DNA of 64,000 bases from Acidimicrobiia bacterium. Lineage in GTDB: Bacteria > Actinomycetota > Acidimicrobiia > Spongiisociales > UBA5794. The notes below the pieces were generated by a model. It did not search any database. It saw only the letters and a program-made list of their open reading frames with translations, and was not told the origin of the DNA. Each line of letters begins with the position of its first letter. Within the stretch, counting starts at the first letter, position 1. The position numbers were made by a program, and so were the translations under genes. The stretch spans positions 1 through 64,000 of the forward strand of contig JASJDZ010000009.1 in the NCBI GenBank assembly GCA_030065575.1, read 5' to 3'. This document shows positions 1 to 10,396 of the stretch, piece after piece.

Positions 1-2672
1 ATCGATAGAGCCGACATTCGTTCCTTGGCCCGGGCAATCCGCGACTCGAGCTCGGTCTGCCGGGTCAGCGCGACGGCCAACCGCTCGTCGGCCTCGCCCA
101 TCTCATTGCGCAATACGAGCTGCCGATCACGCAGGGTTGCGATGTGCATCCGCACCACCTGCAGAGCTCGCTTGGCGTCGGCCTCGATACGAGACAGCCG
201 TTCGATGTCGCGGGGATCGACCGGGCTGTCGTCGATCGTCGCCAACTCGATGCTTGCCGCCTGAAGGCGATCATCGAGCAATCGCCGCCGTTCTGACGCA
301 CTTGCTCTTTCTGCAGCCACTTCCTCGCGGAGCCGTCGCGCTTGGTCACGGCGGCGAGCAACCTCGTCGCGCCGACGGTTGAGGGCTTCCCAAGCCTCCT
401 GTCGGACCTTCTCCTCACCCTCGAACTCTTCGATCCGGCGCCGCAGCTCCGCAAAGCGCTCCTGACGAGCCATTACGGCGGTCGCTATCCCCGAAGCACG
501 GGCGTCAATGCGCTCCATTTCCTCGTGACTAACCGCCTGCGCCCGCTCATTGAGTGCGAGAGCCTCGGTATGGCCGGCCAATCTCGCCTCGAGCGTCTCC
601 AGGATCTCCAACGTCTGTCGTTCCCGATCCCGCAGACCAGCGAATTCCCGCTCGGCGGTGTGGAACAAGCTTTCCGCTCGAGCCAGGTCGATTTCCGCCT
701 GCTCCAGACCAACCCCGGCTGCCTCCATTGCGGCGGGCCCGGCGCCATCGGGCTGAGCGAGCCTCATGCCGAGGGTCGTGATGACGTCGCCCTCGGGGGT
801 CACCGCACGGATCTCCGGATGTCGCGTGACGATTCCCCACGCAGATGACCATCCCTCAGCGACAACGACATCGCCCAGCAGGGTGACAGCTAATGACCGA
901 TCGCAACCTGGCCCCAGCCGGTCCACCAGGGCATCTACGCCCCACGTCCCGGCTACTGCGGTGGCCGGAGCAGTCGCACCGGAATCGGCAACGACCAGGC
1001 CGATCCCGCCCAGGGCATCGGACTTGAGATCGGCGATGGCCGCTTGCAGCGATCCGCCATCGGAGGCGAGAAGGGCGTCGCGCCAGTCGCCGAGAGCGCC
1101 GTCGACGGCGGCGGCCAACTCGGGCGGCACATCGAGGCGAGACACAACAGAGCCGACCACTCCGTCGGCAGCGGTCGCGCGTTCGACAGCTGTCGGATCG
1201 ATCAAGCCGGCGAGAGCGGATTCGAGGGCGGATACGTTCGCTCGCGCAGCTGCAACCGCTATCTCACACTCACGACGGCGGGCATCTAACTCTTCGAGTT
1301 GGGTCCGCAAGTGGGTGGCAGCGTCACTGGCGTTGGTGAAGTCCTCCTGAGCCCCGCCAACCGCCACGTCGGTCTCCTGGATGGCGGCGACCAACGTCTG
1401 AGCGTCGGCCTCCTCCTCGGCCAGTCGGGACATGAGTACCTGGCGCCGGCTCTGCAGCGCACTGGCTTCACGATCGTCACGCTCAGCAGCGATCTCCAGC
1501 GAGCGCAGATCGCCGCGCAGGTTGGCGACGACACCTTCGGCGGGTAACTGCACCTGCTCAGCCAGCGAGCGTTCCTCATCCTCGAGTTGGCGCAACGCTG
1601 TCTCGCGTTGCTCGGACAGCTCAACCGCGGACTGCTCCGCCTGGCGGGCAGCAGCAATGTCTATGCGAAGCTGCTCGAGTTCGAGCTGCAGGTCGGTGCG
1701 ACGCTCTCCGGCGCCACGTTGCCTGCTCTCCAGGGAAAACCGGCGCTCCCTGGCTACCAGCCCAATTCGCTGGAAACGCTCCGCAACTGTCTCTAGACGC
1801 GCCACGGCGGAGGTGTCTCGCTCCAGCGCGTCGCTGACGTGGCTCGCCTCGCCGCGCAAGGTGCCTAGCTGGTCGCTCAGATCATCGAGCTCGACCATGT
1901 CCTGCTCGACCTGCGCTGTCAATGCCTTGCGCTCGCTGCCGGAGTTGGACTTGCGGTTGCGCAGATCACGCAGCTTCTCGCCCCCGATCCATAGATGGAG
2001 TGCTTTGATATCTGCCTTGACCTGACCATGACGTGCGGCCGCGTTGGCCTGGCGTTTCAGGGGACGGAGGCGGGAGCGCTGCTGGTCGAGGATATCGTTG
2101 AGGCGATTGAGGTCTATCTCGGTCTGCTCCAGACGCCGAACCGACCGATCGCGCCGGTTCTTGTGCTTGGTGACCCCCGCTGCTTCTTCAATGACCGCAC
2201 GGTGCTCCAGCGGCCGGGCATTGAGAATCGTCCCAATCTGACCCTGACCAACCAGAACGTGCTGATGACGGCCAACGCCACCGTCGGAAAGCAGCTCGTG
2301 CAGGTCCATGAGCCGACACGGAGCTCCGTTGAGCTCGTATTCCGACGTTCCATCCCGGAACAGGCGCCGGGTCATCCGAACCTCGCTCAGGGCCAGCGGC
2401 AGGAAACCGTCTGAGTTCTCGAATGTGACGGTTACCTCGGCTCGCCCCAGCGCCGGCCGTGTCGCAGTGCCGGCGAAGATGACATCTTCCATCTTCTCCG
2501 TGCGGAGAGCCCTGGTCGCCTGGGTTCCCATGACCCACGCCATGGCATCGAGTAGGTTCGACTTGCCGGACCCGTTGGGGCCGACAACGACGTTGACTCC
2601 CTCCTCGAAATCGAGGCGGGTTCGGTCGGCAAACGACTTGAATCCGGCGAGAGATAAGGTCTTGAGAAACAC
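1..2672 (-). CDS. smc: Chromosome segregation protein SMC (partial, C-terminal part outside window)
   Basis: Own translation from GTG at 2672: VFLKTLSLAGFKSFADRTRLDFEEGVNVVVGPNGSGKSNLLDAMAWVMG (Walker A), then long coiled coil and hinge-like segment; open to the window edge, so absent from the ORF track. Confidence 0.93.
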   Translation of the reverse strand, partial: MFLKTLSLAGFKSFADRTRLDFEEGVNVVVGPNGSGKSNLLDAMAWVMGTQATRALRTEKMEDVIFAGTATRPALGRAEVTVTFENSDGFLPLALSEVRMTRRLFRDGTSEYELNGAPCRLMDLHELLSDGGVGRHQHVLVGQGQIGTILNARPLEHRAVIEEAAGVTKHKNRRDRSVRRLEQTEIDLNRLNDILDQQRSRLRPLKRQANAAARHGQVKADIKALHLWIGGEKLRDLRNRKSNSGSERKALTAQVEQDMVELDDLSDQLGTLRGEASHVSDALERDTSAVARLETVAERFQRIGLVARERRFSLESRQRGAGERRTDLQLELEQLRIDIAAARQAEQSAVELSEQRETALRQLEDEERSLAEQVQLPAEGVVANLRGDLRSLEIAAERDDREASALQSRRQVLMSRLAEEEADAQTLVAAIQETDVAVGGAQEDFTNASDAATHLRTQLEELDARRRECEIAVAAARANVSALESALAGLIDPTAVERATAADGVVGSVVSRLDVPPELAAAVDGALGDWRDALLASDGGSLQAAIADLKSDALGGIGLVVADSGATAPATAVAGTWGVDALVDRLGPGCDRSLAVTLLGDVVVAEGWSSAWGIVTRHPEIRAVTPEGDVITTLGMRLAQPDGAGPAAMEAAGVGLEQAEIDLARAESLFHTAEREFAGLRDRERQTLEILETLEARLAGHTEALALNERAQAVSHEEMERIDARASGIATAVMARQERFAELRRRIEEFEGEEKVRQEAWEALNRRRDEVARRRDQARRLREEVAAERASASERRRLLDDRLQAASIELATIDDSPVDPRDIERLSRIEADAKRALQVVRMHIATLRDRQLVLRNEMGEADERLAVALTRQTELESRIARAKERMSALS

Positions 2673-2799
2673 GGTCCGCCGAGTCTACCCCCAAATCACA
2701 CGATTGTGATTAATCGTCGTGTCGCCTATGGGGGCCAAATGTGACGCTAGGCACTCTTCCAACTCGCTGCAGTAGGCAGCGAGAAGAGCGGGAAGTCTC

Positions 2800-3630
2800 T
2801 CAGCTCTGGCAGCCCGGGCACCAGAACGAGCTGCGCGCCCGAATCACGGTGCGGGCGATCTCGGCGCCGCAGCGTCGGCAAGGCTCGCCCTCCCGCCCGT
2901 AGGCGCGCAGGCGATTCACGTAGTCCCCCGTGCGCCCGTCGGGAAGCAGATAGGCGAGGTCGTCCAGCGATGTGCCTCCCCAGCGGAGCGCATGCTGCAG
3001 CGTTTCCCGAACAGCCTTCCGCAGTGCCTGGATCTCGGTCGGCTGCAACGACCCGCCCTCCCGGAGCGGAGAGATTCTGGCCCGGTGGAGCGACTCATCC
3101 GCATAGATGTTCCCGATCCCGGCCACGATCAACTGGTCGAGCAGGAGGGCCTTGATTGGGGCGCGGCGGGCGGCCAGCAGAGCGGCCAATTCCCGACTCC
3201 GTGGCAGGTCGAACAGAGCATCCCTTCCCAGACGCCCGATCGACGACTCGGCAAGTTCCTCAGATGTGAATGCAGCGACGAACCCGAAGGTCCTGGGGTC
3301 GATGAGACGGAAGTCGGTCCCGGTGCTCAGCGAGACGATGACGTTCGAATGCGGGAGCACGTCGGCCGAGTGCCCGACGAGGCTGACCCGGCCCGACATG
3401 CCGAGATGGGTGACCCAAACGATGTCGTTGGCCAGCTGCGTCATCAGGAACTTGCCGTGGCGGCCCACCTCCACGATCCGTTGTCCCGTTAGCCGACGGC
3501 TGAAGTCATCGGGGTTGGCCTGCCTCCGCAGCATCCGGAGCCGGGCTACCGAGATCGACTCGATCGTTGCGCCTTCGAGCGCAGGAGCCAGGCTCCGGCG
3601 GGTTGTCTCGACTTCTGGTAGTTCGGGCAC
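2800..3630 (-). CDS. mutM: Formamidopyrimidine-DNA glycosylase
   Basis: MPELPEVETTRRSL N-terminus and C-terminal zinc finger CRRCGAEI...CPGCQ. Confidence 0.96.
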   Translation of the reverse strand: MPELPEVETTRRSLAPALEGATIESISVARLRMLRRQANPDDFSRRLTGQRIVEVGRHGKFLMTQLANDIVWVTHLGMSGRVSLVGHSADVLPHSNVIVSLSTGTDFRLIDPRTFGFVAAFTSEELAESSIGRLGRDALFDLPRSRELAALLAARRAPIKALLLDQLIVAGIGNIYADESLHRARISPLREGGSLQPTEIQALRKAVRETLQHALRWGGTSLDDLAYLLPDGRTGDYVNRLRAYGREGEPCRRCGAEIARTVIRARSSFWCPGCQS

Positions 3631-4310
3631 TAACCGACCTCGGAGAGCGCCGCGTTCGCACGCCGTGCGGCAGCTTGCTCGGCACGCTTCTTGGACGTGC
3701 CCTCACCCGTAGCCAGCATCTCGCCATCCACGAACAACCTGGCGGTGAAGACCTTGGCGTGGTCCGGGCCCGTCTCGGTGAGCTCGTAGCGAGGCTGCAG
3801 GCCGCGCTGCGCCAACAACTCCTGGAGCCTTGTCTTGAAGTCCTTGCTACCGGGTGCGGCGGCGCGTTCGGCGATGAGCGGCGTCAGTAGCTCCAGCACC
3901 AGTTCCTCGGCCGGGTCGTAGCCACCATCCAGGTAGATCGCCCCCAGCAGCGCCTCAACGACGTCGGAGAGGATCGAATCCTTCTCCCGGCCTCCCGAGC
4001 GCTCCTCGCCCTGGCCGAGCAACAGATACTCGCCGAGACCGAGTCGTTGCGCCACCCGCGCCAAAGCCTTCTGGTTGACTACTGCAGCGCGGACTTTGGC
4101 CATCTCGCCCTCGGCCAGATCAGCGTAAGTGTCGTAGAGGTAGCGGGTCACGGCGAGTTGCAGCACAGCGTCGCCCAGGAACTCCAGCCGCTCGTAAGAA
4201 ACGTCCAGTTCGTGCTCGGCAGCGTACGACCGGTGCGTGAGTGCCAGCCGGGCCAGATCTGGCGAGCCGAAGGTGTGGCCGAGTGCGCGCTCGAGCGGGA
4301 CCAGGTCCAT
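3630..4310 (-). CDS. rnc: Ribonuclease III
   Basis: YERLEFLGDAVLQL signature and C-terminal dsRBD; start set at MDLVPLERALG (4310), which overlaps the plsX stop as ATGA. Confidence 0.96.
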   Translation of the reverse strand: MDLVPLERALGHTFGSPDLARLALTHRSYAAEHELDVSYERLEFLGDAVLQLAVTRYLYDTYADLAEGEMAKVRAAVVNQKALARVAQRLGLGEYLLLGQGEERSGGREKDSILSDVVEALLGAIYLDGGYDPAEELVLELLTPLIAERAAAPGSKDFKTRLQELLAQRGLQPRYELTETGPDHAKVFTARLFVDGEMLATGEGTSKKRAEQAAARRANAALSEVG

Positions 4311-5293
4311 CACACGTTGGCCTTTCCACCTGCCAGCCCGGCCGCAATCAAGTCGGGAACACCACCTTCGACCGCCTCCGCTGCAGTGTCCACGGCATGG
4401 GTGATCGACAGCCGCGTAGAAGAACCGTGAGTGATGACGACCACCCCGCGCACGCCGAGGAGATGAGCGCCACCGTGCCGTTCCGGGTTGAGCTGCTCTC
4501 GCACGCCGAGCACCGCCGGCGCCAGGGTTTGCAATGCTTCTGCATATTGCGGGTCGGATACGGATTCGAGCAGCAGGCCGAGGACCATCTTCACGGCACC
4601 TTCGGCTGTCTTGAGAAGGATATTGCCGGTATAGCCATCGCAAACAACGACATTGGACTTGCCCGTGGCCAGGTCGGTGCCCTCGACGTTGCCGACGAAG
4701 TCGATATTGGGCAGCGCCTCCAGCAGCGCGTACGCTTCCCTCTCCAGCAACCGGCCCTTGCCCGCCTCTGCGCCAATGTTGAGCAAGCCAACGGTTGGCT
4801 CCGCAACGCCGTAATGCGTACGCGCCAGAGCGGCACCCATCACCGCAAACTGGGCAAGATCCGCGGCGCGACAAGTGAGATTGGCTCCCATGTCGAGGAC
4901 AACCGACCCGGACGGCAGATAGGAGGCAACGGCGGGACGGGAAACACCGGGCAGCCGACCGATCATGAAGGTTGCTGCGGCCAGGGCGGCGCCCGTCGAC
5001 CCGGCCGAGATCATCCCGTCGGCGTCGCCGTTCTTGACGAGGCGGGCCGCGACGGAGACTGAGGCATCACGTTTCTCACGAATGGCGATGGCGGGATCGT
5101 CCGCCATGTCGATCCGCTCCGAGGCATGGACGATGGGGAGATCGATGCCGGCGTCGTTGAGGATCGGTTCGATGCGCGCTTGATCTCCGACCAAAACGAT
5201 CTGGTGTCCGCGGTGGTGTGCGTCTATGCCACCGTGCACGATTTCCCTGGGTGCGTTGTCGCCGCCCATGGCATCGATCGCGATGGTGGCCAT
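4310..5293 (-). CDS. plsX: Phosphate acyltransferase PlsX
   Basis: MATIAIDAMGGDNAPREIV, SAGSTGA, GNVEG motifs; neighbour of rpmF. Confidence 0.95.
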   Translation of the reverse strand: MATIAIDAMGGDNAPREIVHGGIDAHHRGHQIVLVGDQARIEPILNDAGIDLPIVHASERIDMADDPAIAIREKRDASVSVAARLVKNGDADGMISAGSTGAALAAATFMIGRLPGVSRPAVASYLPSGSVVLDMGANLTCRAADLAQFAVMGAALARTHYGVAEPTVGLLNIGAEAGKGRLLEREAYALLEALPNIDFVGNVEGTDLATGKSNVVVCDGYTGNILLKTAEGAVKMVLGLLLESVSDPQYAEALQTLAPAVLGVREQLNPERHGGAHLLGVRGVVVITHGSSTRLSITHAVDTAAEAVEGGVPDLIAAGLAGGKANV

Positions 5294-5297
5294 GTGA

Positions 5298-5474
5298 TCA
5301 GCTTACGTCGACGACTTCGCGCCCGTTATAGGTGCCGCACGCCGCACAGAGACGATGCGGGACCATTTGTGCACCGCAGCGCGGGCACTCGACCGTGTGC
5401 GTCGCGTTGACTTTCCAACCAGCCTTGCGGCGCCGGGTGCGGGAGCGCGACATCTTCTTCTTGGGGACCGCCAT
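5298..5474 (-). CDS. rpmF: 50S ribosomal protein L32
   Basis: Own translation MAVPKKKMSRSRTRRRKAGWKVNATHTVECPRCGAQMVPHRLCAACGTYNGREVVDVS; below the ORF-track length cutoff. Confidence 0.95.
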   Translation of the reverse strand: MAVPKKKMSRSRTRRRKAGWKVNATHTVECPRCGAQMVPHRLCAACGTYNGREVVDVS

Positions 5475-5495
5475 GGGAGCCTCATTTTTTGGGGT

Positions 5496-5999
5496 CTAGG
5501 CCCCGTCATCCAGTAGATCTTTGAGAACCGAAAAGGGCGAACTAAGAGCAGCCTCGTCTTCGGCGAGGCCCGTATTAAAGCCGCTTCCGGCCTCGGCAAC
5601 AAGTCCCGCACAGTCGGGACCGCACGATGGGGCGATCGGAAGACCGAGCATCAGCTCGTCGCGCACCAGGACTTCGAAGTCGTAGACGTCGCCTTCCAGG
5701 CGGTAGTCATCGTCCTCGTCACCAGCCGTTGTGATCATCTGAGCCACATCATGGAGCACCTCATCGGTCCATTCTGAGAGGCAGCGATGGCAGCGGTGGG
5801 AAACGGAGGCTTCGATATCACCCATCACGGTGATGCCGCCGGCGATAGGAGACAGCTCGAAATCGAACCGAAGCGGCGGGCTCGGCTCGACGCGGGAAAG
5901 CTCGACTCGCCAGTCGACGGACACCTCAGCTGAGATCGGACGCGGTTCGGCGCGTCCAGATCTGAGATCGCCAATGAAGAACTGGAATGGGCTGTTCAT
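5496..5999 (-). CDS. DUF177 (YceD-like) protein
   Basis: CHRCLSEW motif and ELMLGLPIAPSCGPDC; located directly upstream of rpmF. Confidence 0.88.
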   Translation of the reverse strand: MNSPFQFFIGDLRSGRAEPRPISAEVSVDWRVELSRVEPSPPLRFDFELSPIAGGITVMGDIEASVSHRCHRCLSEWTDEVLHDVAQMITTAGDEDDDYRLEGDVYDFEVLVRDELMLGLPIAPSCGPDCAGLVAEAGSGFNTGLAEDEAALSSPFSVLKDLLDDGA

Positions 6000-6015
6000 T
6001 ACTCAGAGATGGCCG

Positions 6016-6597
6016 CTACTCAGAAATGGGTACTTCGTCGGCAGGCGGCAAAGGCTCGTGCAGTGCTGCTCGCGATTCGTGCACAAACCGGAGTAACTCG
6101 CCGAGCACCGCCTCAGATTCGGACAGCGCTCGTTCCGCCACATCCTCAGCTTCGAGCCTGATGCGCTCCGCCTCCCGCTCCGCGTTGCGGACGAGGGTGT
6201 TGGCCTCTTCTACTGCTTCCGAAACGATGTAGCTCTCGGCAACCAGCTGCTCACTGCGCTCGCGAGCCTTCGTGAGCATCTCGCGAGCGTTCTCGTTGGT
6301 TCGGGCGATGTATGCCTCGCGTTCCCGCACCATCCAGCGAGCGGCCCGCAACTCTTCGGGAAGGCCGTCGACAGCCTCACCGAGCAGCCGGTCTACCGTC
6401 GAGCGGATCGAGCGCATCCGCTCGATGAACTCCTCCCGAGGCAGCATCACGCTGTTGGACAGGGGAACGTTCTTGGCCCCCTCGACCTCGATGATGAGCT
6501 GATCGAGGGCAGCGCGGGTATCGACCCGGGACTGCTCGACCAGATCCAGAACGTGGCCCGGAATCGGAGGTGGATCGCTTTGGGGTTGGTCACTCAT
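6016..6597 (-). CDS. DivIVA-like coiled-coil protein (SepIVA-like)
   Basis: Charged coiled coil; position between coaD and DUF177/rpmF as in mycobacterial sepIVA loci. Confidence 0.65.
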   Translation of the reverse strand: MSDQPQSDPPPIPGHVLDLVEQSRVDTRAALDQLIIEVEGAKNVPLSNSVMLPREEFIERMRSIRSTVDRLLGEAVDGLPEELRAARWMVREREAYIARTNENAREMLTKARERSEQLVAESYIVSEAVEEANTLVRNAEREAERIRLEAEDVAERALSESEAVLGELLRFVHESRAALHEPLPPADEVPISE

Positions 6598-7069
6598 TCG
6601 ATACCCGCTTCTCTATTGCTGTGGCCACCAGAGGCGGAACCAGCTTGTCAATGGAACCACCGAGCCCGGCAACCTGCTTGACCAGGGATGAGGATAGGTA
6701 CCCGTATTCTGGCTTGGTTGCGACAAAGAGGGTCACAATCCCGCTCAGGTGGCGGTTCATCTGTGACATCTGAAACTCGTAGTCGAAGTCGGTCATGGCC
6801 CGCAGGCCTTTGACGATGACGTCGATGTTCTCTTCTTCGGCGTAGTCAACGAGCAGGCCTGAGAACGACCCGATCGCAACATTGGGCCAATGCTCCGTGC
6901 ATTCGGTGAGCATGGCAACGCGCTCATCGCTCGAGAACATGGGAGCCTTGGCCGGGTTGCGCACTACCGCAACCAGCACCCGATCAAACAGGCCGGCGCA
7001 GCGCTCGATCACGTCGAGATGGCCGTTGGTCGGGGGATCAAAGCTCCCCGGGATCAATGCCGCTACCAA
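6590..7069 (-). CDS. coaD: Phosphopantetheine adenylyltransferase
   Basis: ALIPGSFDPPTNGHLDVIERC nucleotidyltransferase motif, YLSSSLVKQVA. Confidence 0.96.
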   Translation of the reverse strand: MVAALIPGSFDPPTNGHLDVIERCAGLFDRVLVAVVRNPAKAPMFSSDERVAMLTECTEHWPNVAIGSFSGLLVDYAEEENIDVIVKGLRAMTDFDYEFQMSQMNRHLSGIVTLFVATKPEYGYLSSSLVKQVAGLGGSIDKLVPPLVATAIEKRVSNE

Positions 7070-7608
7070 GTCTGCTCCTTTGCGTACCGCCAGAGCACAG
7101 CGCTTCCGTAGCTGCGCTCATCAACTAGAACCAGGCCCGCAACGGCATCAGGCGGATGCTCACCCGACCGGCGATGCACAATCGCGATGCCGTCCTCGGC
7201 CAGTAGTGGAGACAGTTTCTGCATAGTCTCCACCAGCGACGCTAGCGGCACCGCATACGGAGGGTCAACGAAAGCTATATCAACCGGCGGATTTGCCTGC
7301 GCAAGGAAACTGTCGACGTCGCCTGCGACGACGGAACCGCCGAGGCCAACGGTATCGATGTTCCGGCGTAGCGCGTCTAGAGCCGCGGGGTCGCGCTCGA
7401 CAAAGGTGACTTCGGCCGCTCCCCGGCTGAGGGCTTCGAGCCCCATGGAACCGGTGCCTGCGTACAGGTCGAGTACGACACTGTCCGGGATCCATGCGGC
7501 GATCGACGAGAAGACCGACTCGCGAACCCGATCGGTCATCGGCCGCGTCGTCTGCCCGGGCGGCCCCACGAGGCGACGGCTGCGGGCGACCCCGGCGATG
7601 ATCCTCAT
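7063..7608 (-). CDS. rsmD: 16S rRNA (guanine966-N2)-methyltransferase
   Basis: MRIIAGVARSRRL..RPMTDRVRESVFSSI, FVDPPY motif; start moved to 7608. Confidence 0.94.
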   Translation of the reverse strand: MRIIAGVARSRRLVGPPGQTTRPMTDRVRESVFSSIAAWIPDSVVLDLYAGTGSMGLEALSRGAAEVTFVERDPAALDALRRNIDTVGLGGSVVAGDVDSFLAQANPPVDIAFVDPPYAVPLASLVETMQKLSPLLAEDGIAIVHRRSGEHPPDAVAGLVLVDERSYGSAVLWRYAKEQTW

Positions 7609-9803
7609 GAGCGGAACAACCATTCTGCGTTCTCCCCCAGCTCGGCATCTTCCCCGAGCAGCGCAATGACTTCATCACGAATCAAGGGGTGTTCGGTGAG
7701 GTCTGGATCCTCCCGGACGAGATTGAATGCCTCATCGCGCGCAACAAAGAGCAGCTTTGCATCACGCAAGATGTCCGCAAGCCTCAGGTCTTTTGCACCC
7801 GCCTGGCGCTCGCCGAAGACGGTCCCCTGACCGCGGATGCGGAGGTCCTCCTCGGCAAGGCGGAAGCCGTCGGTGGTCGCGACCATCGCCGCTATTCGCT
7901 CCTCTCCCTGGGGGGTGGTTGGCTCGGCGATGAGTACGCACGTCGAGGCGTGAGCTCCGCGACCTACCCGACCGCGCAACTGATGGAGCTGGCTCAACCC
8001 GAAGCGGTCTGCGTCCTCGATAATCATCAGCGTGGCATTGGGGATGTCGATACCAACTTCGATGACCGTCGTCGCGACCAGAACGTCGATTTCTCCCTCC
8101 CGGAACCTGTGCATCACTCCGTCCTTGTCGGCCGGTCGCAGCTGTCCGTGGATGAGACCAAGGCGAAGATCGGGGAACACGCTACGAAGGCGGTCGTACT
8201 CCTCGGTGGCCGACTTGACCTCCAGCTTGTCGCTCTCCTCCACGAGCGGACAGACAACAAAGGCCTGTCGGCCCATACCGACTTCGGATCGCACCAGATC
8301 GTAAGCCCACTCCATCGCTCGCTCGTCTCTGGTCTTGTGGACGGTCTTCACTGGAATCCTGCCGCGCGGCATCTCGTCGAGGACCGACACGTCGAGATCC
8401 CCGTACAGCGTCATCGCCAGAGTCCGCGGTATAGGGGTGGCGGTCATGATCAGCAGATCAGGATCGTATTCATCGACCTTCTCGCGGAGTTGCACTCGCT
8501 GGTACACGCCGAAGCGGTGCTGCTCGTCGACCACGGCGATGCCAAGCCGGGCGAACTCGACGCCTTCCTGGATGAGGGCATGGGTGCCGACGACCAGATC
8601 AATCTCGCCTGAAGAGATCCAATCAATCACGTCAGAACGACGGGCGGTGCCGGTAGGCAGGAAGTTGACCTCGGCGTTGTTCGATGTGAGCAGAGCCAGC
8701 TTCACGCCGTCGGTGCGCTCACCATCATCGGCAAAGAGGCTGCTCGTGCCTGCGGCGCCATCCGGATCAGCTTCGGGAGGCGCCAGCCCGGCATCCTGGA
8801 GTAGGTCGCGAGTCCCCAGGTAGTGCTGCTCGGCGAGCACTTCGGTCGGCGCCATGACTGCTCCCTGGAAACCGCTCTGCACCCCGGTCAGCAGACCAGC
8901 GAGGGCTACCGCCGTCTTGCCCGATCCCACCTCGCCCTGCAGAAGCCGCTGCATCGGATGCGGTGATGCCATGTCGGCCTGTATCTCATCGATCGATCTA
9001 GCCTGTGCCCCGGTGAGCTCGTAAGGAAGCGCATCGACGAAGTCGCCGACCATCTCACCGGAAAGATCGTGAACCACACCCCGGGCTGCCGCTAATTGGC
9101 GCTGTTTCTGCAGGGCCAACATCACCTCGAGCCGGAACAGCTCGTCGAAGATGAGCCGACGGCGAGCAGGCCACGTGTCATCCTGTGACTCGGGGAAGTG
9201 AATCGCGGAGAATGTCTCATCCCGACCCATCAAGCCGACCCGGGCCAGCATCGCCTGCGGCAGGATCTCAGTTATTGGACGCGAGCGGTCCAGCGCGTTC
9301 TTGATCGACTTCCGCATCTCTGATGGCGAGTAGCCCCCGGCTTGCGGGTGGATCGGCACCACACGCCCCGTCAGTAGCGCATCGTCTGTGTGCCAGTAGT
9401 CCCAATCCGGGTTGGTCATCTGCAACGCACCACGGAACCGCTCTACCTTGCCGGAAAGCACGATCTCGGCGCCTTCCCGCAGTTTCATGTACTTACGAAA
9501 CCACGTGCACTTGATGACATTCGTCCCATCCGAGATGACGGCCGTCGTCATCAAACGACCCTTGGAGATCCTGCGCTGCGCAACCTGCATCGCGGTGCCA
9601 CCAACGGTGACCTCCTCGTCGAGAGGGACGGCGGAGAGGTCGAAGAGTTGCGATCGATCGAGATAGCGGCGTGGCACATGCAACAACAGATCGGTGACCG
9701 ATTCGATCCCCACCTTGTTGAGCTTCTTCCTGGTTTGCGGCCCGATCCCCTTGACCCGATCGACGGGCACGGAGGTGAGAAACGCCAGCGAACGACCTGC
9801 CAT
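7605..9803 (-). CDS. recG: ATP-dependent DNA helicase RecG
   Basis: GEVGSGKTAVA, DEQHRFG, TATPIPRT motifs; start set at MAGRSLAFLTSVPVDRVKGIGP. Confidence 0.96.
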   Translation of the reverse strand: MAGRSLAFLTSVPVDRVKGIGPQTRKKLNKVGIESVTDLLLHVPRRYLDRSQLFDLSAVPLDEEVTVGGTAMQVAQRRISKGRLMTTAVISDGTNVIKCTWFRKYMKLREGAEIVLSGKVERFRGALQMTNPDWDYWHTDDALLTGRVVPIHPQAGGYSPSEMRKSIKNALDRSRPITEILPQAMLARVGLMGRDETFSAIHFPESQDDTWPARRRLIFDELFRLEVMLALQKQRQLAAARGVVHDLSGEMVGDFVDALPYELTGAQARSIDEIQADMASPHPMQRLLQGEVGSGKTAVALAGLLTGVQSGFQGAVMAPTEVLAEQHYLGTRDLLQDAGLAPPEADPDGAAGTSSLFADDGERTDGVKLALLTSNNAEVNFLPTGTARRSDVIDWISSGEIDLVVGTHALIQEGVEFARLGIAVVDEQHRFGVYQRVQLREKVDEYDPDLLIMTATPIPRTLAMTLYGDLDVSVLDEMPRGRIPVKTVHKTRDERAMEWAYDLVRSEVGMGRQAFVVCPLVEESDKLEVKSATEEYDRLRSVFPDLRLGLIHGQLRPADKDGVMHRFREGEIDVLVATTVIEVGIDIPNATLMIIEDADRFGLSQLHQLRGRVGRGAHASTCVLIAEPTTPQGEERIAAMVATTDGFRLAEEDLRIRGQGTVFGERQAGAKDLRLADILRDAKLLFVARDEAFNLVREDPDLTEHPLIRDEVIALLGEDAELGENAEWLFRS

Positions 9804-9926
9804 GAACCAGAACGTATCAGCATTTGGTAACGTTCTGGCGCATCTCGGCGGCGAAGAGGTTGTGGGCTTCGCCATCCGGCGTGCAACGCTGGTACACTCC
9901 CCGCCGCCTCAGGAGGATTCCCCGTC

Positions 9927-10115
9927 ATGGCATATCGATGTGAGATCTGCGGCAAAGAGCCGTGGGTCGGTAAACAGGTCAGCTTTTCGCACAAGCGGTC
10001 CAGCCGTCGCTGGTTGCCCAACATTCAGCGCATCCGTGTCAAGCACGGCAGCAACAGCAAGCGTATACGCGTATGCACGTCGTGCATCAAGGCCGGCAAA
10101 GTAGTGAAGGCCTAG
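9927..10115 (+). CDS. rpmB: 50S ribosomal protein L28
   Basis: MAYRCEICGKEPWVGKQVSFSHKRSSRRWLPNIQ. Confidence 0.94.
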   Translation: MAYRCEICGKEPWVGKQVSFSHKRSSRRWLPNIQRIRVKHGSNSKRIRVCTSCIKAGKVVKA

Positions 10116-10118
10116 ATA

Positions 10119-10328
10119 GTGCAGGGTGTCGTCAAGGTCTACGACCCAGACACCGGAATTGGTGTCATTCGCCGCGATGACGGCGACGAAATCGAGCTTC
10201 GTCCCGGCTCCCTGGAAGGATCACTGTTCCGCATGCTCCGCCAGGGCCAGCGGGTTGTATTCGATGCAGCCGACGTGGACGGAGCCCTCGTGGCTAGCAA
10301 CCTGCGCTTCGGAGCGGACGGGCGCTAG
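10119..10328 (+). CDS. Cold-shock-domain-like small protein
   Basis: GTG start; MQGVVKVYDPDTGIGVIRRDDGDEIELRPGSL resembles a divergent CSD. Confidence 0.55.
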   Translation: MQGVVKVYDPDTGIGVIRRDDGDEIELRPGSLEGSLFRMLRQGQRVVFDAADVDGALVASNLRFGADGR

Positions 10329-10396
10329 CTCTCGAGCCGCATCTCCTCCCGCGCGTCCGGGTATGATCGAGTCAGGTACACCCAGAGGAGGCCCTT

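Noticed and set aside
3630-4874. 414-aa ORF in the rnc frame
   Set aside because: Upstream part overlaps plsX out of frame and is Arg-rich; true RNase III begins at 4310.
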